DNA from: CAYPZU01 sp964415395
Lineage (GTDB): Bacteria; Chlamydiota; Chlamydiia; Chlamydiales; SM23-39
NCBI GenBank assembly: GCA_964415395.1
Contig: CAYPZU010000004.1
Coordinates: 1-54,687, forward strand
Reading direction: 5' to 3'
DNA length: 54,687 bases
Position 1 is the stretch's first letter. The number at the start of each line of letters is the position of its first letter. The notes under the pieces are model-generated. The model saw only the letters and a program-made list of their open reading frames with translations. It was not told the origin of the DNA and did not search any database. Both the position numbers and the translations under genes were made by a program. Positions 8,503 through 16,582 of the stretch are shown here, one piece after another.

Positions 8503-9948
8503 ATGAAAAACTCCGCCCTCACCCGGTATCCGGCAGGGAGCGTCAGGGAACTTTGGTCGATTTCGCTTCCCCTGATGATCTCCACGCTCGCGCTTCTGTT
8601 CATGATCTTCACGGACAGGATCTTCCTTGCGCGCTACTCGCTTGACGCGCTGAACGCCAGCGTCAATGCGGGGACGCTCGCGTGGGCCTTCATGGCAGGA
8701 ATCGGAATGATCACGGCCATGTCCGAAGTTTTTGTCGCCCAATATAATGGAGCGAAACAATTCCATCGGCTCGGCACTCCGGTGTGGCAGATGATCTGGC
8801 TTTCCCTGGCTTCGTTCGCCGTGTTCATCCCGCTTGCGATTTGGGGCGGCCCCTTGATTTTCTCCGGAGATCGGCACGCAGAACTCCAGATCGTCTATTT
8901 CCGCTGGCTGGTGATCTTCAGCCCCGCCTACGCTCTTTTGACCGCCCTGGCCGGATTCTTCATTGGAAGGGGCAAAACGAAAATGATGATCGGACTGGCG
9001 ATTGTAGCGAATATGATCAACATCCTGATGGACAGGATTTTGATCTTCGGCGTTCCGGGCTGGGTTCCCGAGATGGGGATCCAGGGGGCCGCTATCGCCA
9101 CCTGCTTCGGCTATATGTTCGAATCAGCCGTTCTCCTCTATCTCTTTTTGAAAAAGGAAAACCGCGAGGCCTTTGGAACAGGGAATTGGCGGCTCGATTG
9201 GGCGGAGATGAAAAAGTGCTGGAAAATCGGAGTGCCGCAAGGCATCTTCTGCGCGCTGGAAGTCCTGGGGTGGACAGTCTTCTTCTGGATGATGACAGCT
9301 CTCAGCGAGAAACACATCACGATTTCAAGCATCTGCCAGAGTTTTGCGATTCTCCTCTCGTTTTTCTGCGAGGGGTTGAGCCGGGGCGCGGCTGCGGTGG
9401 CGGGCAACCTGATCGGCGCCAGACAGCATCGCTACGTAAATAAAGTGCTCCGCTCGGGGGTATTCCTCCTTCTCTTTTTCTCCCTGGGCACTTCGCTCTT
9501 TCTGGTCGTCGACCCGATGGACACGGTGCGCGTCCTCTTCTTCGAGCATTTCCGCTCCGAGACGTTCGACGCGGCGCTGATGGAATCGCTGCGCGTCTGC
9601 ATGATTTTTACATTCATCTATATGTTCTTCGACGGGCTGCGATGGGTCTTTTCAGGCCTTCTGGTAGCGGCGGGCGATACGCTGTTTCTTTTGATTGTCG
9701 GATCTTCGTCTGTTTGGGTGTTCCTGCTGGCCCCCGTCTATTTCATCGTGGTGCGCCACTCCCTGCCAGTGGAGTATGCGTGGGGGCTGACAACTCTTTA
9801 CAGCGCTCTTTTTTTCCTGGTCTATTGGATCCGCTTCAAGCGGGGAGCGTGGCAGAAGATCGATCTCGTTACGCCGGCTCAGGAAGAAAATGAAGCAGAT
9901 AGCTCGTTTCCACAGCCCGCACCCATGCCTCTCGAGGAACCTGAGTAA
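8503..9948 (+). CDS. MATE-family multidrug/metabolite exporter
   Basis: Integral membrane antiporter of the MATE (NorM/DinF) family, 481 aa with about twelve hydrophobic segments in two related halves. The family-typical start LWSISLPLMISTLALLFMIF and the loop DRIFLARYSLDALNA are clear. The second half begins around WKIGVPQGIFCALEV. It would use an H+ or Na+ gradient to export a cationic compound; the substrate cannot be deduced. The gene is alone on the plus strand. Its last 80 bases, coding the hydrophilic tail TPAQEENEADSSFPQ and onward, overlap the 3' end of the convergent USP-like gene, so part of the tail may be an evolutionary read-through extension. Confidence 0.9.
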   Translation: MKNSALTRYPAGSVRELWSISLPLMISTLALLFMIFTDRIFLARYSLDALNASVNAGTLAWAFMAGIGMITAMSEVFVAQYNGAKQFHRLGTPVWQMIWLSLASFAVFIPLAIWGGPLIFSGDRHAELQIVYFRWLVIFSPAYALLTALAGFFIGRGKTKMMIGLAIVANMINILMDRILIFGVPGWVPEMGIQGAAIATCFGYMFESAVLLYLFLKKENREAFGTGNWRLDWAEMKKCWKIGVPQGIFCALEVLGWTVFFWMMTALSEKHITISSICQSFAILLSFFCEGLSRGAAAVAGNLIGARQHRYVNKVLRSGVFLLLFFSLGTSLFLVVDPMDTVRVLFFEHFRSETFDAALMESLRVCMIFTFIYMFFDGLRWVFSGLLVAAGDTLFLLIVGSSSVWVFLLAPVYFIVVRHSLPVEYAWGLTTLYSALFFLVYWIRFKRGAWQKIDLVTPAQEENEADSSFPQPAPMPLEEPE

Positions 9949-11404
9949 CCCGCGAATCGTCTAGGCAATAATAGACCGTCTGTCCATCTACAACCTGAGA
10001 TTTGTACGTAATATAATGGCCGCTGTTCGGGCTGCCTCCGACATGGACGTCGACAGAGGCGAGCCGGTAGATCTGCACGCCGTTCTGCGTTCCTAACGTG
10101 AATCGGTCGGGTACGCGAACCGGGTTGGAGATCTTCTGATAGCGCCACTGCATTCCAGGCCACCAAGCGGGAAGTACGCGGGTCAGCCAGCTTTTTGGAG
10201 GAGGAACTTCCTTAAACCGCTTGAGCTGGATCATCAAAAAGGGCGGCGGCTCCACAAATTCAAAATGGCGATGGATCGGCTGGTACTTCCGGTCCTGATT
10301 GAATACATCCCTTTGAGTGATCCAATCATTTGGGTTCGGAATGTGCAGGTCCTCATCGCAGAAGTGATTGACGAGGTTGAGCAGGTCAGGCCGCGGTTGA
10401 TTGGAATCTATCTCCAGAGGCAAAACAGCCAAATATTCCTCTTTCCTCGTGATTCCTTCAGGGTGGTCGGCAATCGGGGGCTGCCCATGGACGTTATAAT
10501 GGGTTGATTTCTGGATCCGGATCCGCTCCCCTTTCGGAAGAGCTCCCATGATCAGAGCCAACACTTCCGCAGCGTCGAGCTGAACGCCGGAAGAAGGATC
10601 GATCAGAGCTGAAATGCGGCTTAAAAGAATCCGGATGTTTTGCGAATTGGCGTTCACGACCGGACGGTTGTTCGCCCGCGCTTCGTCGTAAGCGGCCAGG
10701 AACTGGCTGAAATACGGTTGGAGCAGAAGAAGATCTGTATAGGTGTTCCGGAAATCGACAAACTCGTTCCGGTAATCGGCCGCCGGGGCATAGCCATCGA
10801 GAAACTGGGCGAATGCCTGCGGGATCGGGAGAGGCTGGGCCATCGCAGGGAGAAACGCGCGGAAAGCGAGGATCACCTCGGGGCGCGGCTCATACTGTCC
10901 GATGTAGTGGATGAAGGGTTCCAGATCCTGCGGCGGCGGAATGCGGAACCACTGGGCGAGGCGGGGGCATGATTCGATGAACTGAACGATCGAATTGATC
11001 GAGCAGTTCTGGCCCTGGCGGAAAAGTCCTCTCGGCGCAGCCGGCGCGAGAGGAGGCGCGGCGGGAGCCTGGAACTGGATCGGCTTCTCGATGAGCTGCC
11101 TCAGCATGGGCGGCAGAGAAACGATCGGCTGTTTGAATGCGGAGGCGTCATACTGGAACAAAAAGGCGGCCAGGCATGCAGCCCCGGCCGCCATCGCGGG
11201 AATCAATACGGCATGGAAAGCCAGAGGGAGAACTGCGCCCGCCATCCAGACCACAGAGAAAACCCAAAGAATTCGGACCGCCAGCTGGCCAATCGCTTTC
11301 GCGATCTCTTTCTGCTTCGGGGTCAAAAGCTCCATTTTTTTTTCTGCAAAGTACGCCTCTGGAGCCTGAGGACGATGGGCGGGAGGAAGGAGTGCGGCGG
11401 CCAT
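9869..11404 (-). CDS. USP-type (peptidase C19) deubiquitinase-like protein, candidate host-directed effector
   Basis: A 511-aa protein with the signatures of ubiquitin-specific proteases. The Cys box GLFRQGQNCSINSIVQF (126-142) puts the nucleophile at Cys134 and parallels the eukaryotic G-L-x-N-x-G-N-x-C-Y-x-N-S. PFLMIQLKRF (388-397) is the conserved USP strand. The His box SGHYITYK (461-468, His463) is followed by VYYCLDDSRV (478-487), where Asp482 or Asp483 would complete the triad. Hydrophobic segments at about 40-82 give an N-terminal membrane anchor, and a Pro/Ala-rich linker precedes the catalytic part. The gene starts 3 bases after the pfp stop, with AAGG nine bases upstream, so it is expected to be co-transcribed with pfp. 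Ubiquitin as substrate is inferred; a bacterium has no use for it except in a host. Confidence 0.83.
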   Translation of the reverse strand: MAAALLPPAHRPQAPEAYFAEKKMELLTPKQKEIAKAIGQLAVRILWVFSVVWMAGAVLPLAFHAVLIPAMAAGAACLAAFLFQYDASAFKQPIVSLPPMLRQLIEKPIQFQAPAAPPLAPAAPRGLFRQGQNCSINSIVQFIESCPRLAQWFRIPPPQDLEPFIHYIGQYEPRPEVILAFRAFLPAMAQPLPIPQAFAQFLDGYAPAADYRNEFVDFRNTYTDLLLLQPYFSQFLAAYDEARANNRPVVNANSQNIRILLSRISALIDPSSGVQLDAAEVLALIMGALPKGERIRIQKSTHYNVHGQPPIADHPEGITRKEEYLAVLPLEIDSNQPRPDLLNLVNHFCDEDLHIPNPNDWITQRDVFNQDRKYQPIHRHFEFVEPPPFLMIQLKRFKEVPPPKSWLTRVLPAWWPGMQWRYQKISNPVRVPDRFTLGTQNGVQIYRLASVDVHVGGSPNSGHYITYKSQVVDGQTVYYCLDDSRVTQVPREAWVRAVETSYLLHFLPEPA

Positions 11405-11407
11405 AAG

Positions 11408-12949
11408 TTAGACCTTGAGTATGAGGGGAACCGAATCGGTCAGCTCCCGGTCGCCGAAGAACTGGATCGGCCCAGGGTAGCGATAACAATCTTCGATTTC
11501 CCAATTTTTTCTAAAGCGCGAGAAATATACAAAAGGTTCTTGATTGATGTCCACCAGCGCTTTGCGGATGACCGGTTTTTCTTTCCCTTTGCGCACCTCG
11601 AAATGCATCAGCTGCACGATCGGAACCGCTTTCATCTCCCACTCTTCCGCCGCCTGTTTCAAATTCTGCGCAGAGCAGATCATTCCAGTCAGCCCGTCTC
11701 TGGCAATGACAGCGGCGAGCCTTCCTAAAGCGTAGCAATAGTTCGCGTCGAAATTCGAAGGCATGCAGGCCCTCCCCTCGTAACCGAGAAAATGTTCCTG
11801 CGCCGAAAACTTTCCCTTAAAGTTCCTCTTTTTGAGCTCTCTTCTGACAAACTCCATGAGCAACACTTCCGTCTGGATTTGGGATACCTGGACGTTTCCG
11901 TGCGGATCTTTCTCTAAAGTCAGCTGCTTCTGCACCGCTTCAGGAAGCTCGGAGAAAAGCGCTTTCCCCTTTTCCGACAGTTTCTGCGCATTGAGTTCTC
12001 CGATCAAACTCCTGATTTCGGGCATAAATTCGATCAGCCCTTCAGGGATCAAAACAACGCCATACTCTTTTCCGGCTTCTTTTCTTCTGCAAACCAGATC
12101 GGCAATTTCGCCGACGATTTGATAAAGCCCCTTTCCCTCCTCCCCGATCAGCGCCAGGTTCGGACGCGCAGCCAATGCGCACTCCAGAGCGATGTGGGAA
12201 GCGGATCTGCCCATCAGTTTGATGAAATGATAGTATTTCTTCGCTGAAAGCGCGTCGCGGGCGATGTTCCCGATCAACTCCGCATAGGTTTTGCACGCCG
12301 AATCGAAGCCGAACGAAATTTCGATCTCTTCGCTTCTCAAATCGCCGTCGATGGTTTTGGGAACGCCGATCACTTTCGCCTTACAGCCCTTCTCGAGAAA
12401 ATACTCGGCTAAAATCGCGGCGTTGGTGTTCGAATCGTCGCCGCCGATGACGACGAGAGCGTCGAGGCTCCTGCACGCCTCCAGAGAAGAGGCCAACTGC
12501 TCCGCCGTTTCAATTTTCGTCCGCCCCGACCCGATCAAATCGAAGCCGCCCTGGTTGCGGACCGCGTCGATTTCCCGCTTGCCCAGCGTGCGCGCCGCGT
12601 TCTCCACGATTCCCGAAGGCCCGCCCTGAAAACCGACCAGTTCAGAACCGGGATCGATCTCTTTGAGCGCATCGAAAAGCCCGGCAATCACATTATGTCC
12701 GCCCGCCGCCTGGCCGCCTGAAAAGACGACGCCGACTTTCATAGCTCTTCCCTTCGCACTTCCCTTTTTGAGCCTGTAGGCGCTTTGATCGATTGTGCGG
12801 GGGAAGAGTTTGCGCAGCTCCTCCTGCGGTTTTCTTCCAGAGGGAGCCTCTTCGAAAACCAGATGGTTCAGATCTTTCAGCGATTCGGGAATGCGCGGTG
12901 TGTATGCGAGCCGTTTTTTTTGGAGCGGGCTGATGTCAGAGCTGTCCAT
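11408..12949 (-). CDS. pfp: Pyrophosphate-dependent 6-phosphofructokinase
   Basis: Interconverts fructose-6-phosphate and fructose-1,6-bisphosphate using pyrophosphate, in cytoplasmic glycolysis/gluconeogenesis. At 513 aa it belongs to the long PPi-PFK group known in plants and chlamydiae. The phosphoryl-donor loop FSGGQAAGGHN is at 76-86. GGDDS (169-173) has Asp in place of the Gly of ATP-dependent enzymes, and PKTIDGD (197-203) has the Lys diagnostic of PPi use. KLMGRSASH carries the sugar-phosphate-binding MGR. The start is ATG 12949. Its ribosome-binding sequence AAGGA lies inside the arm of a perfect hairpin (12951-12974), suggesting translational control. It leads directly into the USP-like gene. 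Confidence 0.95.
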   Translation of the reverse strand: MDSSDISPLQKKRLAYTPRIPESLKDLNHLVFEEAPSGRKPQEELRKLFPRTIDQSAYRLKKGSAKGRAMKVGVVFSGGQAAGGHNVIAGLFDALKEIDPGSELVGFQGGPSGIVENAARTLGKREIDAVRNQGGFDLIGSGRTKIETAEQLASSLEACRSLDALVVIGGDDSNTNAAILAEYFLEKGCKAKVIGVPKTIDGDLRSEEIEISFGFDSACKTYAELIGNIARDALSAKKYYHFIKLMGRSASHIALECALAARPNLALIGEEGKGLYQIVGEIADLVCRRKEAGKEYGVVLIPEGLIEFMPEIRSLIGELNAQKLSEKGKALFSELPEAVQKQLTLEKDPHGNVQVSQIQTEVLLMEFVRRELKKRNFKGKFSAQEHFLGYEGRACMPSNFDANYCYALGRLAAVIARDGLTGMICSAQNLKQAAEEWEMKAVPIVQLMHFEVRKGKEKPVIRKALVDINQEPFVYFSRFRKNWEIEDCYRYPGPIQFFGDRELTDSVPLILKV

Positions 12950-12974
12950 AGAATCCTTGCCTTTAAAAGGATTC
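12950..12974 (-). promoter_or_regulatory. Hairpin sequestering the pfp ribosome-binding site
   Basis: Read on the minus strand, GAATCCTT (12974-12967), an 8-base loop and AAGGATTC (12958-12951) form a perfect 8-bp stem ending one base before the pfp ATG. The second arm contains the Shine-Dalgarno AAGGA with a 4-base spacer, so folding would block initiation of pfp and, by coupling, of the USP-like gene. It could also serve as an RNA thermometer-like switch. Confidence 0.55.
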
Positions 12975-13010
12975 AGGGTAAAAGAAACGATTGATTATTT
13001 TGAAAAAAAA

Positions 13011-14402
13011 TCAGCAGGCGGCGGAGGCGACGGAGATCTGGAGAGCCAGCCCTCCCTCGGAAGTCTCTTTATAAATCGACTTCATGTTCTCGCCGGTCTC
13101 TTTCATCGTCCGGATCACTGCGTCGAGTGAAACGCGGTGCTCGCCGTTTCCGCGCAGAGCGAGGCGGGCAGCGCTGATCGCTTTGATGGCTCCCATCGTG
13201 TTGCGCTCGATGCACGGGATCTGCACCAGACCGCCTGGCGGATCGCAGGTAAGGCCCAAATGGTGCTCCATCGCGATTTCAGCCGCATTTTCGATCTGCT
13301 GGTTCGTCCCTCCCAAAACCGCTGCAAGGCCGGCCGCAGCCATCGAGGCCGATACGCCGATCTCTCCCTGACAGCCCATCTCGGCCGCAGAAATCGAAGC
13401 GCCTTCCTTATAAAGAATGGCGATCGCCGTCGTGGTGAGGAAAAAGACCATGAGGTCTTCGAAATCGAATCCGGGGAGGAATTTCTGACAGTAGTGAAGC
13501 ACCGCAGGAACGACGCCCGCCGACCCGTTGGTCGGGGCCGTAACAACCCGGCCGCCGGCTGCGTTTTCTTCGTTCACTGCGAGCGCGAAGAGGCTGACCC
13601 ATTCCATGACGAGCGTGGGATCTTCTCCAAACCGGTCTTCAGACCCGGCGAGAGCCTCGTAAAGCTGAGGAGCGCGCCGCTGGACTCGGAGACCGCCAGG
13701 CAATTCTCCGGACGTCTGGATTCCTCTTGCGACGCTTTGCTGCATCGCTTCCCAGATTTTCAGAATCCCTCTTCTCAAATGATCTTCGGAATGAAGCGCC
13801 TTCTCATTTGCAAGAACAACTTCCCAGATTGCCTTGTCTTCCCGTTTGCAGATCTCCAGGAGTTCCTCGGCGGTTCTGTAGGGAAACGGAACTTCGCGCG
13901 TCTCTTTCTCTTTCGGGCCCGTCGCCTCGGAGTGGCTCAGGACAAACCCGCCCCCGATCGAATAGTAAAGCTGGGCGTGGATTTGCTTGCCCTTTCCGTT
14001 GAATGCCTTGAAGCGGAGCGCGTTCGAGTGGTACGGGAGCCTTTTTCCTTTGAGGAAAAGGATGTTTTCGTCGGGATGGAACGGGATCGGGCGGCGGTTG
14101 AAGAGCGGGAGCTGCCGGGTATTATAGACAGCCGCGACCAGATGGTGCACGGCGTTGGGATCGACTGTTTCGGGAGCATATCCCTGAAGACCCAGAAGCA
14201 CCGCCGTATCGGTATCGTGCCCCTCGCCCGTCATGGCCAGCGAGCCGTAAAGCTCGACGACGACCGAAGAGACCTCTTCGAAAAGCTCCCTCTCCTTGAT
14301 CTCAGCCAGGAAGCGGCGCGCAGCCCGCATGGGGCCTACCGTATGGGAACTGGACGGGCCGATCCCGATCGAGTAGACTTCCAGCGCGCTGATTGCTCCC
14401 AT
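13011..14402 (-). CDS. sdaA: L-serine ammonia-lyase (iron-sulfur, single chain)
   Basis: Deaminates L-serine to pyruvate and ammonia. The 463-aa protein has the fused beta-alpha architecture. The beta domain opens with IGIGPSSSHTVGPM. The alpha domain has APTNGSAGVVPA, AAEMGCQGEIG, LTCDPPGGLVQIPCIERN and GGLALQ, which include the cysteines expected to bind the [4Fe-4S] cluster. The last residue is Cys463, as in type 2 bacterial L-serine dehydratases, where the C-terminal Cys occupies the active site and caps the cluster. Such a catabolic enzyme gives the cell pyruvate from host serine. It is transcribed divergently from pyrG and lies 60 bases upstream of pfp. Confidence 0.94.
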   Translation of the reverse strand: MGAISALEVYSIGIGPSSSHTVGPMRAARRFLAEIKERELFEEVSSVVVELYGSLAMTGEGHDTDTAVLLGLQGYAPETVDPNAVHHLVAAVYNTRQLPLFNRRPIPFHPDENILFLKGKRLPYHSNALRFKAFNGKGKQIHAQLYYSIGGGFVLSHSEATGPKEKETREVPFPYRTAEELLEICKREDKAIWEVVLANEKALHSEDHLRRGILKIWEAMQQSVARGIQTSGELPGGLRVQRRAPQLYEALAGSEDRFGEDPTLVMEWVSLFALAVNEENAAGGRVVTAPTNGSAGVVPAVLHYCQKFLPGFDFEDLMVFFLTTTAIAILYKEGASISAAEMGCQGEIGVSASMAAAGLAAVLGGTNQQIENAAEIAMEHHLGLTCDPPGGLVQIPCIERNTMGAIKAISAARLALRGNGEHRVSLDAVIRTMKETGENMKSIYKETSEGGLALQISVASAAC

Positions 14403-14567
14403 AGAGGACTCCTTCTATTTTTGAAGCATAAATTTAACCTGCCCGCCCCCCTTCCAATCAAGGGAAATAATCTCTTGTATAAACAATAGTTTATTCTTGC
14501 CGATGAGCTTGTATTTTATCGGGGGGAGGTGGTATATCTGACCCTTTGATTTTTAAACGGTTCCCAT

Positions 14568-16217
14568 ATGAGCATCAAATACATCTTCGTCACAGGCGGC
14601 GTCGTTTCATCGCTGGGGAAAGGATTGACCGCAGCCTCCATCGGAAGGCTCCTTGAATCGAGAGGCATCCGAATCGCGATGCTGAAGCTCGATCCCTACC
14701 TGAACGTCGACCCGGGAACCATGAACCCCTTCCAGCATGGGGAAGTATATGTGACGGACGACGGGGCGGAAACCGACCTCGACCTCGGCCACTACTACCG
14801 CTACACCCACTCCCCTCTTTCGAAAGCCTCGAACGCCACCTCCGGCCAGATCTATGATACGGTGATCAAGAAAGAGCGCAGGGGCGACTATCTGGGCAAA
14901 ACCGTCCAGGTGATCCCGCATGTAACTGACGAGATCAAGGCGCGGATTCTAGCTTGCGCGGCTCAGGAAAAAGAGATCCAGGTCGTGATCGTCGAGATCG
15001 GCGGCACGGTAGGCGACATCGAGTCGCTCCCCTTTATGGAAGCGATCCGGCAGTTCCGCTACGAAAGGCCCCGCGACTGCATCAACCTCCACCTCACCTA
15101 CGTCCCCTACCTGAAGGCCGCCGGCGAAGTGAAAACGAAGCCGACCCAGCACTCGGTGCAGGCGCTCCGCGAAATCGGGATCATCCCCGACATGATCCTC
15201 TGCCGCTGCGAAGAGGTTCTTTCGGCTGAAATCAAAGGCAAAATCTCTCTTTTCTGCAACGTCCCGCAGGAAGCCGTGATCGACGAAAAAGACGTCGATG
15301 CAAGCATCTATGAGGTTCCCCTCGACCTCCACCGCCAGGGTCTCGACGCGATGATCTGCAAAATGCTCGGCATCGAGGCGAAAGAAGCCGATCTCGCAGG
15401 CTGGAGAAAGATGCTCGAGACGGTGCTCAACCCGAAAGGGAAAGTCGTCGTCGGGATCGTCGGGAAATACATGGACCACCAGGACGCCTATAAATCCGTT
15501 TTCGAAGCGCTCCACCACGGCGCGATCTCTGCCGGCGTGAGCCTTGAGATCCGGAAATTCGAATCGGACCGGATCGTCGAGAACGGCTCTGTCGAAAAAG
15601 CGATCGCAGGCTGCGACGGCTATCTCGTCCCGGGCGGATTCGGCGAGCGGGGCTGGGAAGGGAAAGTGCTGACTGCAAAATATTGCCGGGAAAACCAGAT
15701 CCCCTATTTCGGGCTCTGCCTCGGCATGCAGATCATGATCGTCGAATTCGCCCGCCATGTCCTCGGGCTCAAAGACGCCCATTCGACCGAGGTCAATCCG
15801 AATACCTCCAACCCGGTTATTTCGATGCTGAGCGAACAGCGGAAAATCGAAAATCTCGGCGGCACGATGCGCCTCGGCGCCTACCCCTGTTCCGTCAAGA
15901 AGGGAACCCTTGCCTACAAAGCGTACGGGAAAAACCTGATCTGGGAGCGTCACCGCCACCGCTACGAGTTCAATAACCAGTACAAAGCCGCCTTCGAAGA
16001 GAAAGGGATGGTTTTCTCTGGCACGCTCGAGAACGGAGAACTGTGCGAAATTTCCGAGATTCCGTCGCATCCCTGGATGCTCGGCGTTCAGTTCCACCCC
16101 GAGTTCAAGTCGCGGCCATTCGATCCGCATCCCCTTTTCCGGGATTTCATCCAATCCTTAACCTTAACGAGCAAGCCGAAGCAATGGGCCGCATCGCCGC
16201 GATTGACTACGGCCTGA
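14568..16217 (+). CDS. pyrG: CTP synthase
   Basis: Makes CTP from UTP, ATP and glutamine. The amidoligase half begins KYIFVTGGVVSSLGKGLTAAS (P-loop), followed by KLDPYLNVDPGTMNPFQHGE and the UTP-site region. The class I glutamine amidotransferase half has GLCLGMQ (382-388) with nucleophile Cys384, and the His/Glu dyad in the region GVQFHPEFKSRP. At 549 aa it is full length. It heads the overlapping operon pyrG-ruvX-nadA-zwf-opcA-pgl, the same order as in Chlamydia except that nadA and opcA are additional. No clear promoter was found in the 165 bases shared with divergent sdaA. Confidence 0.98.
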   Translation: MSIKYIFVTGGVVSSLGKGLTAASIGRLLESRGIRIAMLKLDPYLNVDPGTMNPFQHGEVYVTDDGAETDLDLGHYYRYTHSPLSKASNATSGQIYDTVIKKERRGDYLGKTVQVIPHVTDEIKARILACAAQEKEIQVVIVEIGGTVGDIESLPFMEAIRQFRYERPRDCINLHLTYVPYLKAAGEVKTKPTQHSVQALREIGIIPDMILCRCEEVLSAEIKGKISLFCNVPQEAVIDEKDVDASIYEVPLDLHRQGLDAMICKMLGIEAKEADLAGWRKMLETVLNPKGKVVVGIVGKYMDHQDAYKSVFEALHHGAISAGVSLEIRKFESDRIVENGSVEKAIAGCDGYLVPGGFGERGWEGKVLTAKYCRENQIPYFGLCLGMQIMIVEFARHVLGLKDAHSTEVNPNTSNPVISMLSEQRKIENLGGTMRLGAYPCSVKKGTLAYKAYGKNLIWERHRHRYEFNNQYKAAFEEKGMVFSGTLENGELCEISEIPSHPWMLGVQFHPEFKSRPFDPHPLFRDFIQSLTLTSKPKQWAASPRLTTA

Positions 16218-16582
16218 AACGGATCGGGATCGCCATCTCGGACGAACGAAAAAGAATCGCGCTCCCGCTTACCACAGTAGAAGGCGGGAAAAAAGCAATT
16301 GAGAACATCGCTGCCGCGATCCGCGAAAAAAACGTGGAGCGGCTGGTGATGGGGCTGCCGCTCCTGATGAATGGAAAAAAAGGGGAAATGGCCGAAGCGG
16401 TCGAAAAATTCGCCAAAGCGATCGAAGAGGCTTTGAAAATTCCCGTCACCCTGCTCGACGAACGCCTTTCCAGCCGCCAGGCCGAACGCGAGATTCCTTT
16501 GAACCGAAAAGCGAGAAGTGAGAGAATCGATCAGGTTGCTGCAACTCTGATTTTGCAAAGCTATCTCGACCAAAACGTATGA
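16184..16582 (+). CDS. ruvX: Holliday junction resolvase-like / pre-16S rRNA nuclease YqgF
   Basis: RNase H-like fold protein of the YqgF/RuvX family, implicated in 16S rRNA 5'-end maturation. The N-terminus MGRIAAIDYGLKRIGIAISD carries the first catalytic Asp. VMGLPLLMNG and TLLDERLSSRQAE carry the others. I chose ATG 16184, giving 132 aa, the usual length of about 130-150. The upstream in-frame extension inside pyrG is not family-like. It overlaps the end of pyrG by 34 bases and shares ATGA with nadA. This position next to pyrG is conserved in Chlamydia. Confidence 0.93.
   Translation: MGRIAAIDYGLKRIGIAISDERKRIALPLTTVEGGKKAIENIAAAIREKNVERLVMGLPLLMNGKKGEMAEAVEKFAKAIEEALKIPVTLLDERLSSRQAEREIPLNRKARSERIDQVAATLILQSYLDQNV

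Noticed and set aside
13137..14489. 450-codon plus-strand frame
   Set aside because: Antisense of sdaA, whose iron-sulfur motifs are unmistakable.
14949..16154. 401-codon minus-strand frame
   Set aside because: Antisense of pyrG; composition (many Asp/Val/Phe/Arg) is typical of mirror frames in this genome.
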